Assembly (NCBI GenBank): GCA_020438295.1
Contig: JAGQUV010000002.1
Span: 33,626-97,625 of the forward strand
Length of the DNA stretch: 64,000 bases
Origin: Solirubrobacterales bacterium
GTDB lineage: Bacteria > Actinomycetota > Thermoleophilia > Solirubrobacterales > 70-9
Direction: 5' to 3'
Position 1 is the first letter of the stretch, and each line of letters opens with the position of its first letter. The translations under genes were made by a program, and so were the position numbers. Below the pieces are notes generated by a model that searched no databases, was not told the origin of the DNA, and worked only from the letters and a program-made list of their open reading frames with translations. Shown here piece by piece: positions 8,818 through 17,969 of the stretch.

Positions 8818-10049
8818 GCTCCGTCGTCCATTTCCAGCACCTCGGCCAGGTCCTTGTCGCCGCGTCCGGACAGGCAGATCAGGTCATAGCCGGCCCGGCC
8901 GGTACTTCCCTCGGCCAGCAGCCAGGCGATCGCGTGCGACGACTCGAGCGCCGGGATGATCCCCTCCAGTCTCGACAGCTCGTGAAAGGCGGTGACCGCT
9001 TCGGCATCGGTCACCGACGGGTAGCGGGCTCGGCCGGTGTCGCGCAACCAGGCATGTTCGGGACCGACCCCGGGATAGTCGAGGCCGGCCGAGACCGAAT
9101 GGGCTTCCAGGATCTGGCCCTCGCGGTCGGCGATAACCGCCGAAAGTGAGCCATGCAGCACCGAGGTCCGCCCGGCACTGAGCGAAGCTCCGTGGCGGTC
9201 GGTCTCGACACCCTCGCCGGCCGCCTCGACCCCGATCAGCTCGACCGACTCGTCCGGGATGAACGCGGTGAACGTGCCGATCGCGTTGGAACCGCCGCCG
9301 ACACAGGCGATCACCCGGTCGGGAAGCGAGTCCTCCAGCTCGAGCGCCTGGGCCCTCGCCTCGTCGCCGATCACCCGCTGCAGGTCGCGGACCAGCGCCG
9401 GGAACGGCGCAGGCCCGACCACCGACCCGATCACGTAGTGCGTGTCGGCGACGTTGGCCACCCAGTCCCGGATCGCGGCACTCACCGCCTCTTTCAGGGT
9501 GCGGGCCCCGGCCTCGACCGGGACCACTTCGGCGCCCAGCAGACCCATCCGTTCGACGTTCGGCTTCTGGCGGCGGATGTCTTCGCTGCCCATGTAGACC
9601 ACGCATTCGAGGTCGAGCAGCGCGCAGGCCGTGGCGGTCGCCACCCCGTGCTGGCCGGCGCCGGTCTCGGCGATCACCCTCGGCTTGCCCATACGCATAG
9701 CGAGCAGCGCCTGCCCGATCGCGTTGTTGATCTTGTGGGCCCCGGTGTGGGCCAGGTCCTCGCGCTTGAGGTAGACCCGGTGCCCGACCCGTTCGCTGAG
9801 GCGGCCGGCCCGGTAGAGCGGGGTCGGCCGGCCGATGAAGTCGCGGCGGAGATGATCCAGCTGTTCGGCGAAGACCGGGTCGGAACGCGCTTCGGACCAG
9901 GCGTGGTCGAGCTGGTCGAGCGCGGGGACCAGGGTTTCGGGCACGTAGCGGCCCCCGTATGGGCCGAAACGGCCGGACACCCCGGCCCGGTCAACGTCGA
10001 ACGGTGGGGCGGACAGACCGGGCGTCGACGGGGGCGTTCGCTGCCACAT
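8814..10049 (-). CDS. trpB: Tryptophan synthase beta chain
   Basis: PLP enzyme joining indole and serine to give tryptophan; 411 residues. The conserved protein begins at [17 protein letters not shown] after ~24 variable residues. The PLP lysine is in [16 protein letters not shown], and the phosphate-binding glycine loop is [10 protein letters not shown]. The ATG at 10049 is used, although a GTG at the VSGRFG position is also possible. The upstream trpF frame does not stop before trpB but runs 376 nt into it in another frame, so the two genes overlap unusually. Confidence 0.95.
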   Translation of the reverse strand: MWQRTPPSTPGLSAPPFDVDRAGVSGRFGPYGGRYVPETLVPALDQLDHAWSEARSDPVFAEQLDHLRRDFIGRPTPLYRAGRLSERVGHRVYLKREDLAHTGAHKINNAIGQALLAMRMGKPRVIAETGAGQHGVATATACALLDLECVVYMGSEDIRRQKPNVERMGLLGAEVVPVEAGARTLKEAVSAAIRDWVANVADTHYVIGSVVGPAPFPALVRDLQRVIGDEARAQALELEDSLPDRVIACVGGGSNAIGTFTAFIPDESVELIGVEAAGEGVETDRHGASLSAGRTSVLHGSLSAVIADREGQILEAHSVSAGLDYPGVGPEHAWLRDTGRARYPSVTDAEAVTAFHELSRLEGIIPALESSHAIAWLLAEGSTGRAGYDLICLSGRGDKDLAEVLEMDDGA

Positions 10050-10696
10050 GCGACGAAAGGCGTGTAGTGGGCGGCCTCGAAGAACCGGGCCATCTCGAAA
10101 TGGTCTTTGAGACCCGGCGAGGACTCGACCCCGCTGGCCACGTCGACCGCGTCCGGCCGGGTGATGCGGATCGCCTCGGTCACGTTGGCAGGAGTCAGGC
10201 CACCGGCGAGGATGGTCGGTATCCCGGAATGGTGACCGGCCAGCAGTTCCCAGTCGAAAGTGCGGCCCGTGCCACCGCGAGCGAGCCGGGTCCCCCCGGC
10301 CGAAGTAGCCGCCGCGTCGAACAGGTGGAAGTCGGTCCTGTAGCTCTCCGCCTGGTGGATGTCGGCGGCACTGGACACGTGGATCGCCTTGATCACCTTG
10401 ACCCCGGTCCGGCGGGCGACCTCGCTGCAGAATGAAGCCCCTTCCTCACCACTCAGCTGGACCATGCTGAGCCGGGCGTTCTCGACCGCGTTCACGACCC
10501 GGTCCAGGGTCGGGTTGACGAATACCCCGACGATCTCACAGTCCCGGCGGAAAGCCGCGCCGATCGCGGCCGCGTCGGCGGCCCTGACCGAGCGCGGGCT
10601 GGACCTGTAGTGGACCAGGCCGATCGCCCAGGCGCCGAGCCGCACCGCCTCCTCGGCGTCCTCGAGATTGGTTATGCCGCAGATCTTGACCTTCAT
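9674..10696 (-). CDS. trpF: Phosphoribosylanthranilate isomerase, reading frame extended into trpB
   Basis: Isomerises N-(5-phosphoribosyl)anthranilate in tryptophan synthesis. The TrpF barrel covers residues ~1-212: [22 protein letters not shown] with the catalytic Cys, the catalytic Asp in VDVASGVES, and the glycine loop [11 protein letters not shown]. It ends near [11 protein letters not shown], about 10060. No stop codon follows: the frame continues ~130 codons through the 5' part of trpB and stops only at 9674. That extension has the Ser/Arg/Thr-rich composition of an out-of-frame translation and no family match, so either a real C-terminal tail is made, or a frameshift has removed the natural stop just before the trpB start. 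The first gene of the trp run; anthranilate genes are not in the window. Confidence 0.85.
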   Translation of the reverse strand: MKVKICGITNLEDAEEAVRLGAWAIGLVHYRSSPRSVRAADAAAIGAAFRRDCEIVGVFVNPTLDRVVNAVENARLSMVQLSGEEGASFCSEVARRTGVKVIKAIHVSSAADIHQAESYRTDFHLFDAAATSAGGTRLARGGTGRTFDWELLAGHHSGIPTILAGGLTPANVTEAIRITRPDAVDVASGVESSPGLKDHFEMARFFEAAHYTPFVACGSERPRRRPVCPPHRSTLTGPGCPAVSAHTGAATCPKPWSPRSTSSTTPGPKRVPTRSSPNSWIISAATSSAGRPRSTGPAASANGSGTGSTSSARTWPTPGPTRSTTRSGRRCSLCVWASRG

Positions 10697-10784
10697 CGCC
10701 GGTCAAGGGTATTTCAAGCGCGACCCGGGGACCGGATCAGGCGACCCGCCGGCCGCCGGGACCCGCCGGCCGGGCCGACCCTCC

Positions 10785-12128
10785 TTACTGACCGAAGCCG
10801 GGCGGGAGCTGCTGCGAATCCTGGGGCGGGGCCTCGCTGCTGCCGGAGCCGTCCGCGTTGTCGGGCCGCAGGCCGAGCTTGACCTCGAACTCGTTCGTCT
10901 CGCCGCCGCGGTCGGTGGTGACCTCGATCACGTCGCCGACTTCGGCCTCGTTGATCAGGGTGATCACCTCGTCCATCGAGCTGATCTCGTCGCCGTTGAT
11001 CGCGGTGATCACGTCGCCGCCGGCCATCACCTGCTGCGAGCCGACCGTGACCGGCGTGTCGCCGCCCTTGATGCCGGCATCGTCGGCCGGGCCGTCGGCG
11101 GTCACCTCCTGGACCAGGACGCCGCTTTCGACTCCCAGGTTCAGCGCATCACCGATCTCCGGGGTCACGGTCGCGCCGCTGACCCCGAGATAGGCATGCT
11201 CGACCGTGCCGTCGTCCTTGATCTGGCCGACCACGTCCTTGACCGTGGAAGACGGGATAGCGAAGCCGATGCCGACGTTGCCGCTGCCGTTGCCGCCGGT
11301 GGCGATCTGGGAGTTGACACCGATGACCTGGCCATCGGTGTTCAGCAGCGGACCGCCCGAGTTGCCGGGGTTGATCGAGGCGTCGGTCTGGATCGCACCT
11401 TCGATCTGAAAGTCGGTCAGTGACATCACCGAACGGCCGGTCTGGGAGACCACCCCGGTCGAGAGCGACTGGTTCTGGCCGAACGGACTGCCGATCACCG
11501 CGATCGGCTGGCCGACCACCACCTTGTCGCTGTCGGCCAGCCCGACCGGGACCAGATCGGCTTCGGCCGGGTCGACCTGCAGCAGCCCGACATCGGCAAA
11601 CGGGTCGAACCCGACCACCTCGGCCGGGAGCACGTTGCCGTCGTCGAACTCGACGTAGACCTGCGAAGCGGCGACCCGGTCGTCGCCGTCGCCGTTGGAG
11701 ATGACGTGGGCGTTGGTAACGATCTCGCCGCCGTCGTTGAGCACGAACCCGGAACCACCGGCGGCCTGCGGTCCGAACGGGCCGGCCGATCGGCCGTTGA
11801 AGATGGAGCGCACCGAAACCACCCCGGGCACGGCCTCCTTGTAGATCCGGGCCGGGTTGAACGTGGTGCCGTCCGAGCTGAGGATCACCGGTTCGGCGGC
11901 CTTGGCCGGAGGCCGTTCGCCGGCGCCTGAATCCGAGCCGGAATCGGAGCCGCACCCGGCGATCGTCAGGACCGCGACGACGACCAGCATCAGCACCGGC
12001 GACCAGCAGAACCGTCCCCGGCGAAGCGGTGCCGGGATCAGCGACGACCTGCCGGCCGTGGACTCGACGGAGCTGCCGCCCGGGGGCGCGCCGCAGCGAG
12101 GCGGAAGGCTCGGATCGTGGTTCGGCAT
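10785..12128 (-). CDS. HtrA/DegP-family serine protease with PDZ domain
   Basis: Extracytoplasmic protein-quality-control protease; 447 residues. It has a ~40-residue basic N-terminus, then a hydrophobic segment (VLMLVVVAVLTIAGC). That ends in a lipobox-like TIAGC, so it is either a lipoprotein or anchored by the helix. The Ser/Asp-rich linker GSDSGSDSGAGE follows. The trypsin-like domain holds the triad His in IVTNAHVI, Asp in ADVGLLQVD and Ser in NPGNSGGPLL. A PDZ domain follows (AYLGVSGATVTPEIG...GGDVITAINGDEI), and the tail is rich in Gln/Pro. It is the actinobacterial single-PDZ type. A TAACCT box lies 10 nt upstream of the ATG. Confidence 0.92.
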   Translation of the reverse strand: MPNHDPSLPPRCGAPPGGSSVESTAGRSSLIPAPLRRGRFCWSPVLMLVVVAVLTIAGCGSDSGSDSGAGERPPAKAAEPVILSSDGTTFNPARIYKEAVPGVVSVRSIFNGRSAGPFGPQAAGGSGFVLNDGGEIVTNAHVISNGDGDDRVAASQVYVEFDDGNVLPAEVVGFDPFADVGLLQVDPAEADLVPVGLADSDKVVVGQPIAVIGSPFGQNQSLSTGVVSQTGRSVMSLTDFQIEGAIQTDASINPGNSGGPLLNTDGQVIGVNSQIATGGNGSGNVGIGFAIPSSTVKDVVGQIKDDGTVEHAYLGVSGATVTPEIGDALNLGVESGVLVQEVTADGPADDAGIKGGDTPVTVGSQQVMAGGDVITAINGDEISSMDEVITLINEAEVGDVIEVTTDRGGETNEFEVKLGLRPDNADGSGSSEAPPQDSQQLPPGFGQ

Positions 12129-12170
12129 GGGAGAAATCAGGTTACGGCATGGCGTCCGCCGGTCCCGTGG

Positions 12171-13166
12171 TCAGGCGAGGTGGTCGTGGCCCGGGACCGG
12201 CGGGAGCGGGCGGCCGTCCCGGCTGACCTCGACCACGGCCGGTCCGGACGCGGTCCGCCCGATCACGGTGAGACCGGACCCGCACTCCCCGACCGCGGCG
12301 GCGGCCCCTTCCAGCGACGGCTCCGGCAACGCCGCGGCCAGTTCGTATTCCTCGCCGCTGCCAAGCGCGAACACGACCGGGTCGATCCCGGCGGCGTCGG
12401 CGACCGGGCCGACGCCGGCCGCGAGCGGCAGCCTGGACGCTTCGATCTCGATCCCGACCCCGGACGCCCGGGCGAGGTGGCCGAGATCGGCGACCAGACC
12501 GTCGCTGACGTCGATCATCGCCGAGGCGCCGGCTCTTCCGAGAGCCGCCCCGGCCTCCACCTGCGGCTCCGGCGCGAGCTGACGGTCGGCCAACTCCCGC
12601 CAAGCCGTTTGGTCGATCCCGGCCGGCCGGCGCTCACCGTGTTCGAGCAGCCAGAGACCGGCCCGGGCCCCACCGATCCGGCCGGTTACGGCGACCGGCT
12701 CGCCCGGTCCGGCGCCGGACCGGCTCACGAAATCCCGCTCCGCCGGAGCGTGGCCGACCGCCGTGATGCTGAGGAAGAGGACCGGTGAGGCAACCGTGTC
12801 GCCGCCGGCCAGCGCGGCGCCGTAGCGATCGGCCGACCTCGCCAAGCCACGGACCAGCCGCTCGAGGAACTCGTCGTCGCTTCCCCTGACGAGGCCGGCC
12901 GAAACATAGATCTCGCCCGGTTGGGCCGCCATCGCGGCCAGGTCCGACAGCGCGGTCGCGATCGCCTTCTGGGCGATCTGCTCGGGAGTGCTGGTCTGCG
13001 AGCGGAAATGGACTCCGTCGACCACCGCGTCGACGGTAGTAGCGGTCGCGCCCCCGGGAACCGAGATCGCGGCGTCGTCGCCGATCCCGGTCCGCAACCG
13101 CTCCGACCCGGGGGCCCGCTGCCGGAGCAGGTCGATCAGTTCGAATTCAGTCATGCCCGGCTTCAT
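12171..13166 (-). CDS. thiL: Thiamine-monophosphate kinase
   Basis: Phosphorylates thiamine monophosphate to thiamine diphosphate, the last step of cofactor synthesis; 331 residues. Family features are MTEFELIDLLRQ near the start, GIGDDAAI with metal-binding aspartates, TTVDAVVDGVHF, KAIATALSDLAAMAA and MIDVSDGLVADLGHLA. Starts at 13166 and 13154 are both possible; the first is used. The gene is divergent from the flippase-like gene with only ~14 nt between start codons, so each promoter must lie inside or against the other gene. ThDP is the cofactor of the benzoylformate-decarboxylase-like enzyme in this window, but no direct link is implied. Confidence 0.93.
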   Translation of the reverse strand: MKPGMTEFELIDLLRQRAPGSERLRTGIGDDAAISVPGGATATTVDAVVDGVHFRSQTSTPEQIAQKAIATALSDLAAMAAQPGEIYVSAGLVRGSDDEFLERLVRGLARSADRYGAALAGGDTVASPVLFLSITAVGHAPAERDFVSRSGAGPGEPVAVTGRIGGARAGLWLLEHGERRPAGIDQTAWRELADRQLAPEPQVEAGAALGRAGASAMIDVSDGLVADLGHLARASGVGIEIEASRLPLAAGVGPVADAAGIDPVVFALGSGEEYELAAALPEPSLEGAAAAVGECGSGLTVIGRTASGPAVVEVSRDGRPLPPVPGHDHLA

Positions 13167-13180
13167 TGCTCTCTGACACT

Positions 13181-14242
13181 ATGACCTCCCCCATGGACCA
13201 GGAACCGACCGAAATCCCCGACGACAGTCCCAGCCTGCTCCACCGCATCGGGCACCTGGGCTCGACGGTCGGCCGCCGGGCCCCGAAAAAGCGCTCGACC
13301 AAGTTCATCCTGCAGGGCGCTTTCGCTTTCCTGATATTCGGCTTCCTGGTGCTGACCGTAGTCACCCAGTGGTCCGAGCTCCAGGAAAAGGGGGTCGCCT
13401 TCAACCTGGTCTGGCTGCTGCCGGCGATGGTCGCGATGTCGTTCTTCTACGTCGGCAGCGCCTCGGTCTGGGGCCTGATCCTGAGATTCATGCACAGCCC
13501 GGTCCCCCCGGCGGAGGTCCAGAAGATCTGGGCCCAGCCCCTGCTGGTCCGCTACATCCCCGGCACGGTGCTGTTCCTCCTCGCCCGGGTCCTGATGGCG
13601 GAAAGGGCCGGCGTGTCCCGCCGGGTCACCTCGGCCGGGCTCGTGTACGAGCAGGCCGTCTCGATCGCCGGAGCGCTGACCGTTGCGACCTACTTCCTGA
13701 TCGCCCACCCGGACCTGGAGGGCAAGCCGGTCCGCTGGCTGCCACTGCTGATCATCCCGCTGATGGTCGGCCTGCTCCATCCGCGGGTCTTCGGACCGGT
13801 CTCGAGCCGCCTGCTGAACGCGCTCGGCCGCGACTCGCTGCCGAAGCTGCTCTCATTCGGGGGCGTCCTCGCGATCTACGCCTGCTACGTAGTGCTCTGG
13901 TGCCTGATGGGGGTCGGCGTCTACCTGGCGGCCCGCTCGGTCTACTTCCTCGATCTGACCGAACTGCCGGTGGTCGCCTCATCACAGGCGGTCGGCTTCC
14001 TCGCAGCCGTGGTCTCGGCGGTCACGCCGGCCGGCCTGGGCGTGCGCGATGCCGCGTTCGCCTGGGCGGTCAAGGTGGCGCTGCCAAGCGGCAGCTTCGG
14101 GATCGGTGCCGCGATCGCGATCGCGGTCAGGGCGACCCAGACCGTGGTCGAGCTGATCTACGTCGGCACGGTTACCGCGGTGACCCGGCGCCGCGGTGTC
14201 CTGATCCCGGCAAAGCACCCGGCCCCCGACCCGGCCGACTGA
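13181..14242 (+). CDS. Lysylphosphatidylglycerol synthase TM-region / UPF0104 flippase-like membrane protein
   Basis: A 353-residue polytopic membrane protein with about eight predicted helices after a ~45-residue hydrophilic N-terminus. Helices include FILQGAFAFLIFGFLVLTVV and LVWLLPAMVAMSFFYVGSAS. Family marks are the FxxRYIPGTVLFLLAR segment and the late VTPAGLGVRDAAFAW, matching the PGGLGxRE signature of PF03706. Such proteins are transmembrane halves of MprF or stand-alone putative lipid or sugar-lipid translocases (AglD/YbhN-like). The catalytic aminoacyl-transfer domain of MprF is absent, so a transporter-like role is inferred. ATG 13193 is an alternative start. It converges on the PBP gene over a strong hairpin. 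Confidence 0.78.
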   Translation: MTSPMDQEPTEIPDDSPSLLHRIGHLGSTVGRRAPKKRSTKFILQGAFAFLIFGFLVLTVVTQWSELQEKGVAFNLVWLLPAMVAMSFFYVGSASVWGLILRFMHSPVPPAEVQKIWAQPLLVRYIPGTVLFLLARVLMAERAGVSRRVTSAGLVYEQAVSIAGALTVATYFLIAHPDLEGKPVRWLPLLIIPLMVGLLHPRVFGPVSSRLLNALGRDSLPKLLSFGGVLAIYACYVVLWCLMGVGVYLAARSVYFLDLTELPVVASSQAVGFLAAVVSAVTPAGLGVRDAAFAWAVKVALPSGSFGIGAAIAIAVRATQTVVELIYVGTVTAVTRRRGVLIPAKHPAPDPAD

Positions 14243-14243
14243 T

Positions 14244-14261
14244 CCGGGCCGTCCGGCCCGG
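14244..14261. terminator. Strong hairpin between convergent flippase-like and PBP genes
   Basis: A 7-bp GC stem, CCGGGCC (14244-14250) and GGCCCGG (14255-14261), with a 4-nt loop fills the 21-nt space between the two stop codons. It is well placed to terminate both transcripts, though it lacks a T-run. Confidence 0.5.
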
Positions 14262-14263
14262 GA

Positions 14264-16477
14264 TCAGCCCGGGGCGACGCCGCCGCTCGCCGGCGGGGCG
14301 GCCGTGCCTCCACCGCCTCCCCCGGTGCTCCCCCCGCCACCACCGCCGGTCGACGGTGGCGAACCGCTGCCCGTGTTCCCACCGCCGCCTCCGCCGGTTC
14401 CGGCCGGCTCCTGGCCCACCCCGGGGGCGTACTGGTTGGGGTCGTTCGTATCGCCGACCGCCCCTCCGTTGCCGCCGTTGCCGCCGTTCTTCTGCTTCTT
14501 GCCCGAGCCGGCCGGCGTCTCATCGCTTGCGGCACCCGGGTCGTAGTCGCTCTTCTTGCCCCGGTTCACCGTGTAGTTGCCGCCGAACTTGCTCCATTCC
14601 ATGCTTTCGTCCGGCACCGGGAAGCTCTCGCAGGGGACGGCCGCATTGGTGTAGAACCGGTTCCAGATCGTGGCCGGGGTCTCACCACCCGAGATGCCCG
14701 TGCTGATGCTGTTCGATTCCGGATACCCGACCCAGGTCGCGGTGGCCAGATTGGGCTGGTAGCCGACGAACCAGGCGTCGGTGAAGTTGTTGGTGGTGCC
14801 GGTCTTGCCGGCCTGTCCGGAACATCCCGTGTAGGCGCCGGTGCCGGTGCCGCCGGTGATGTTCCCGTGCAGCACCTTGGTCACCTCGTAGGCGGCCGGC
14901 TCGGTCAACACCCGCTTCGGGTTCGGCTTGTCCGGCCGGTCGACCTCGCCGTCCGGGAAGACCACCTTGCTGATCGCGACCGGGTCCCGGTGCACCCCGC
15001 CGGCCGCCAGGGTCGCGTATGCGTCGGCCATCTCCAGCGGCGATACCCCGATCGTAAGGCCTCCGAGCGTCTCGGCCGGATAACCGTCGAGCTTGGTGGT
15101 CACGCCGAGCGCCTTGGCCATCTCGGCCACCTTGTCGGGACCGACGTCGAGCGCCAACTGGGCGAACACGGTGTTGTCGGAGGCGAGCGTGGCCTGGGTG
15201 ATGCTCATCGTGCCGGAATAGGAGTGCGAGTAGGTCGATACCTCCCAGTGCCCCCAGACCGGGTCATTGAGGTTGAGCGGCATCGACTCGTAATAGGTCG
15301 TGTCCGGGTCGATGCCCTCGCTGATTGCGGTGGCCAGCGTGAAGGTCTTGAAGGTCGAGCCGGGCTGACGCTTGCCCTGGGCGGCGAGGTTGTACTGGTT
15401 GTCGTTGTACGAAGAGGACGAGACCATCGCCTTGACCTCGCCGTTGTTGGGATCGATCGCGACCAGCGCACCCGACGGCCCGCCGGCGTAGAGGCTTGAG
15501 GTCAGGGCCGCGAGGCCGGCCTCCTGCATGTCCGGCTCGACCGTGGTGTGGACCCTGAGACCGCCACGCCTGACCGTGTTGACCCCGTACTCCTTGATCA
15601 GCTCGTTCTGCACGTAGTCGAAGAAGAACGGCTCGCGCCGGTCGAACAGGTCGCCGGCGGGGTCCAGCTGCAGCCCCGACTTCTTGGCGGTCGCGGCCCG
15701 CTCTTCCGTGATCATCCCGCTGTCGGCCATCGCGTCGAGCACGTCGTTGCGCCGTTCGCGGGCGCCGGTCGGGTTCTGCAGAGGGTTGTTGTCGGAAGGT
15801 GCCTGCGGCAGCCCGGCCAACAGCGCCGCCTGCGGCAGGGTGAGCTGTTCCGGCTTCTCCGAGAAATAGACCCTGGAAGCCGCCTCCACGCCGATCGCGG
15901 TCCGGCCCTGGTTGGTGCCGTACGGCGCCGTGTTCAGGTACGACTGGAGGATCTGCTTCTTCCCGTGGTCCTTTTCGTAGTCGAGCGCCATCTTGGCCTC
16001 GACTATCTTGCGCTCGACATCGCGCTCGGGATTGGCGATGTAGAGGTTGCGCATCAACTGCATGGTGATCGTCGAAGCGCCCTCGGTCACCTCGCCTTCC
16101 TCGACATTGCGGGCAAGGGCCCGGAAACCGCCTTCGATATCGATGCCGTTGTGGTTGTAGAAGCGCTCGTCCTCGATCGCGATCGTCGCGTTCTGGATCG
16201 ATTTCGGCATCGCCTGGATCGATATCGGGGTCCGGATCTCGTCCGAATCGATCAGGCCCAGCCGGCTGCCGTCACCGGCAAAGACGACCGAGTTCAGGCC
16301 CTTGTTGATCGGCTTGAGCTCCGTCACGTCCGGGGCGTCGCTGGCCACGCTGAACACCCAGCCACCGGCCGCCGCCGCTGCGGAGAGCAGCAAACCGCCG
16401 ATCACCGCGGCCGCGACGATCAACTTCTTGCGCGGCGACCCCTGATGTCGGCGCACCCTTCTCTGGCGCCTGGTCAT
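14264..16477 (-). CDS. Class A penicillin-binding protein (bifunctional transglycosylase/transpeptidase)
   Basis: Polymerises and cross-links peptidoglycan; 737 residues. A basic cytoplasmic N-terminus (MTRRQRRVRRHQ) is followed by one transmembrane helix (LIVAAAVIGGLLLSAAAAAGG). The GT51 domain shows the catalytic Glu in ATIAIEDERFYNHNGID, EGASTITMQLMRNLY and QILQSYLNTAPYG. The transpeptidase domain has Ser-x-x-Lys in PGSTFKTFTL, SDN in TLASDNTVF and KTGTT in AGKTGTTNNFTDAW. The C-terminal ~100 residues are low-complexity Gly/Pro/Asn (for example GGGGGGSTGGGGGG), perhaps a flexible wall-spanning tail. The ATG at 16477 is chosen over the in-frame TTG at 16543, because TACCCT ends 6 nt before it. 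Confidence 0.94.
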   Translation of the reverse strand: MTRRQRRVRRHQGSPRKKLIVAAAVIGGLLLSAAAAAGGWVFSVASDAPDVTELKPINKGLNSVVFAGDGSRLGLIDSDEIRTPISIQAMPKSIQNATIAIEDERFYNHNGIDIEGGFRALARNVEEGEVTEGASTITMQLMRNLYIANPERDVERKIVEAKMALDYEKDHGKKQILQSYLNTAPYGTNQGRTAIGVEAASRVYFSEKPEQLTLPQAALLAGLPQAPSDNNPLQNPTGARERRNDVLDAMADSGMITEERAATAKKSGLQLDPAGDLFDRREPFFFDYVQNELIKEYGVNTVRRGGLRVHTTVEPDMQEAGLAALTSSLYAGGPSGALVAIDPNNGEVKAMVSSSSYNDNQYNLAAQGKRQPGSTFKTFTLATAISEGIDPDTTYYESMPLNLNDPVWGHWEVSTYSHSYSGTMSITQATLASDNTVFAQLALDVGPDKVAEMAKALGVTTKLDGYPAETLGGLTIGVSPLEMADAYATLAAGGVHRDPVAISKVVFPDGEVDRPDKPNPKRVLTEPAAYEVTKVLHGNITGGTGTGAYTGCSGQAGKTGTTNNFTDAWFVGYQPNLATATWVGYPESNSISTGISGGETPATIWNRFYTNAAVPCESFPVPDESMEWSKFGGNYTVNRGKKSDYDPGAASDETPAGSGKKQKNGGNGGNGGAVGDTNDPNQYAPGVGQEPAGTGGGGGGNTGSGSPPSTGGGGGGSTGGGGGGTAAPPASGGVAPG

Positions 16478-16483
16478 TCGCAC

Positions 16484-16489
16484 AGGGTA
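16484..16489 (-). promoter_or_regulatory. Putative -10 element of the PBP gene (TACCCT)
   Basis: TACCCT on the minus strand lies 6 nt upstream of the ATG at 16477, the same spacing as at other putative leaderless starts here. It also supports that start over the upstream TTG. Confidence 0.4.
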
Positions 16490-16594
16490 CCTGTCCGGGG
16501 TTTCCGGTTTCCTAAAGAGCGCGCGGCCGGGCCGTGCCTGCAAGCCGGGATGCGGCCGCGCCCCGACCCGCCAACTGTGAGAATGGGCCGACCG

Positions 16595-17350
16595 ATGCCG
16601 GATTCAGCGCTCCCAGCAGCCCCGCCCGACCCCACGAATCCGACCGGTCCGCCCCGGCCTGATGCGCCGGACGGGCGTTCGTTCCCCTATGCCACCTGGG
16701 GGCCCTGGATCGCGCTGGCGGCGACCTTCGGGGCGCTGCTGTTCGGCCTGATCCTCAGCCTTCCCTTTTTCGCGGTCGACCCCGGATCGGGCAGCGACGA
16801 CCTCAGCCTGACCACGAGGATCGCCACCCAGGTCTGCACCGCGATCGGCTTCCTGGTCGTTCCCCTGCTGCTTGCCCAGACCGCCGGCGGACCGGTCCGG
16901 GCGGCCTTCTCGCGGCTCGGATTCGTCCGTTTCAGGATCCTCACCGCTCTGAAGTGGATCGGGATCGGGATCGTCAGCTACATCGCCTTCTTCATGGTCT
17001 ACTCGATCGTGGTCGGTGCCCCGGAACAGGACGACATCGCCGGCGATTTCGGGCCGATATGGGTTCAGGTCCTGCTGATCGGGATCGCCGCGCCGGTGGC
17101 CGAGGAGGTCTGTTTCCGGGGCATGCTGTTCGGCGGGATCCGGACGAGACTGCCGCTCTGGTCGGCCTCACTGGCGGCCGGGATCGTTTTCGGGGTGCTG
17201 CACTACTCGACCGGCTGGTCGGCGGTCGGCCCACTGGTGGCACTCGGTGTGATCTTCGCGGTCGTCTACGAGAAGTCGGGCTCGCTGTGGGCCCCGATCG
17301 GCATGCACGCGGTCAACAACTGCATCGCGCTGATCGCGCTCAACTCGTGA
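16595..17350 (+). CDS. CPBP family intramembrane glutamic endopeptidase
   Basis: A membrane protease of the Rce1/CAAX-like family, 251 residues, with a Pro-rich cytoplasmic N-terminus (~30 residues) and about seven hydrophobic helices. The catalytic motifs are all present: the paired glutamates with arginine in EEVCFRGMLFGGI, the histidine in FGVLHYSTG, and the second His/Asn motif in IGMHAVNNC. The substrate is unknown; relatives process bacteriocins or membrane proteins. ATG 16583 is an alternative start four codons earlier. It is divergent from the PBP gene and followed 33 nt later by pyrE on the same strand. Confidence 0.88.
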   Translation: MPDSALPAAPPDPTNPTGPPRPDAPDGRSFPYATWGPWIALAATFGALLFGLILSLPFFAVDPGSGSDDLSLTTRIATQVCTAIGFLVVPLLLAQTAGGPVRAAFSRLGFVRFRILTALKWIGIGIVSYIAFFMVYSIVVGAPEQDDIAGDFGPIWVQVLLIGIAAPVAEEVCFRGMLFGGIRTRLPLWSASLAAGIVFGVLHYSTGWSAVGPLVALGVIFAVVYEKSGSLWAPIGMHAVNNCIALIALNS

Positions 17351-17370
17351 GCACCGCCGCTGCCAGCCCG

Positions 17371-17376
17371 TAGGAT
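17371..17376 (+). promoter_or_regulatory. Putative -10 element of pyrE (TAGGAT)
   Basis: TAGGAT is located 7 nt before the pyrE ATG in the 33-nt gap after the CPBP gene, with no Shine-Dalgarno sequence. Confidence 0.4.
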
Positions 17377-17383
17377 CAGCGCC

Positions 17384-17944
17384 ATGAGCGACTCCGAAGC
17401 GATCCGGGCCGAGTTGATCGAACTGCTGAAGCGGCATTCGCTGGTGCTCGGGGAGGTGACCCTTTCCAGCGGGACGAAGGCCTCGTACTACGTCGACGCG
17501 AGGCGGACCGTGATGCGCCCCGAAGGCCTGAGCAGTGCCGGGACCCTGATCGCCCGCCGGGCGAACGAGGTCGGGGCGAGCGCGGTCGGAGGGCCGGTGA
17601 TGGCGGCGATCCCGCTGGCCTGTGCCGCGATCGCGGTGCCGGAAGGCGAGGGCCTGGTCGGCTTCTTCGTACGCAAAGAGCGCAAGTCCCATGGCCTGCA
17701 GCGCTGGGTCGAGGGCGGGGCCGAACCGGGCGACCGGGTGCTGGTGGTCGAAGACACGGTGACCACCGGCCGCTCGACCGTCTCGGCGATCGAGCGGATC
17801 CGCGACGAAGGCTTCGAGATCGCGGCCGTGCTCAGCCTGGTCGACCGGCTGGCCGGCGGCGGCGAAACGATCGCGGCTGCGGCCGGCGCCCCGTACACCA
17901 GCCTGACCACGATCGACGAGCTCTACCCCGACCGGCCCGACTGA
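17384..17944 (+). CDS. pyrE: Orotate phosphoribosyltransferase
   Basis: Makes orotidine 5'-monophosphate from orotate and PRPP in pyrimidine synthesis; 186 residues. Orotate-binding features are LSSGTKASYYVDARR. The flexible-loop region is FVRKERKSHGLQRWVEG with the catalytic Lys, and the PRPP motif is VLVVEDTVTTGRST. Length and order match the family. It ends 26 nt before the convergent SDR stop, with a hairpin between. Confidence 0.95.
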   Translation: MSDSEAIRAELIELLKRHSLVLGEVTLSSGTKASYYVDARRTVMRPEGLSSAGTLIARRANEVGASAVGGPVMAAIPLACAAIAVPEGEGLVGFFVRKERKSHGLQRWVEGGAEPGDRVLVVEDTVTTGRSTVSAIERIRDEGFEIAAVLSLVDRLAGGGETIAAAAGAPYTSLTTIDELYPDRPD

Positions 17945-17948
17945 CCCC

Positions 17949-17969
17949 GCCCGGACCCGGCTTCCGGGC
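17949..17969. terminator. Hairpin between convergent pyrE and SDR genes
   Basis: A 7-bp stem, GCCCGGA (17949-17955) and TCCGGGC (17963-17969), with a 7-nt loop exactly occupies the space between the two stops. It is a candidate bidirectional terminator without a T-run. Confidence 0.45.

Noticed and set aside
14264..14560. Gly-rich tail of the PBP as a repeat element
   Set aside because: It is in frame, ends at the PBP stop and is ordinary low-complexity coding sequence.
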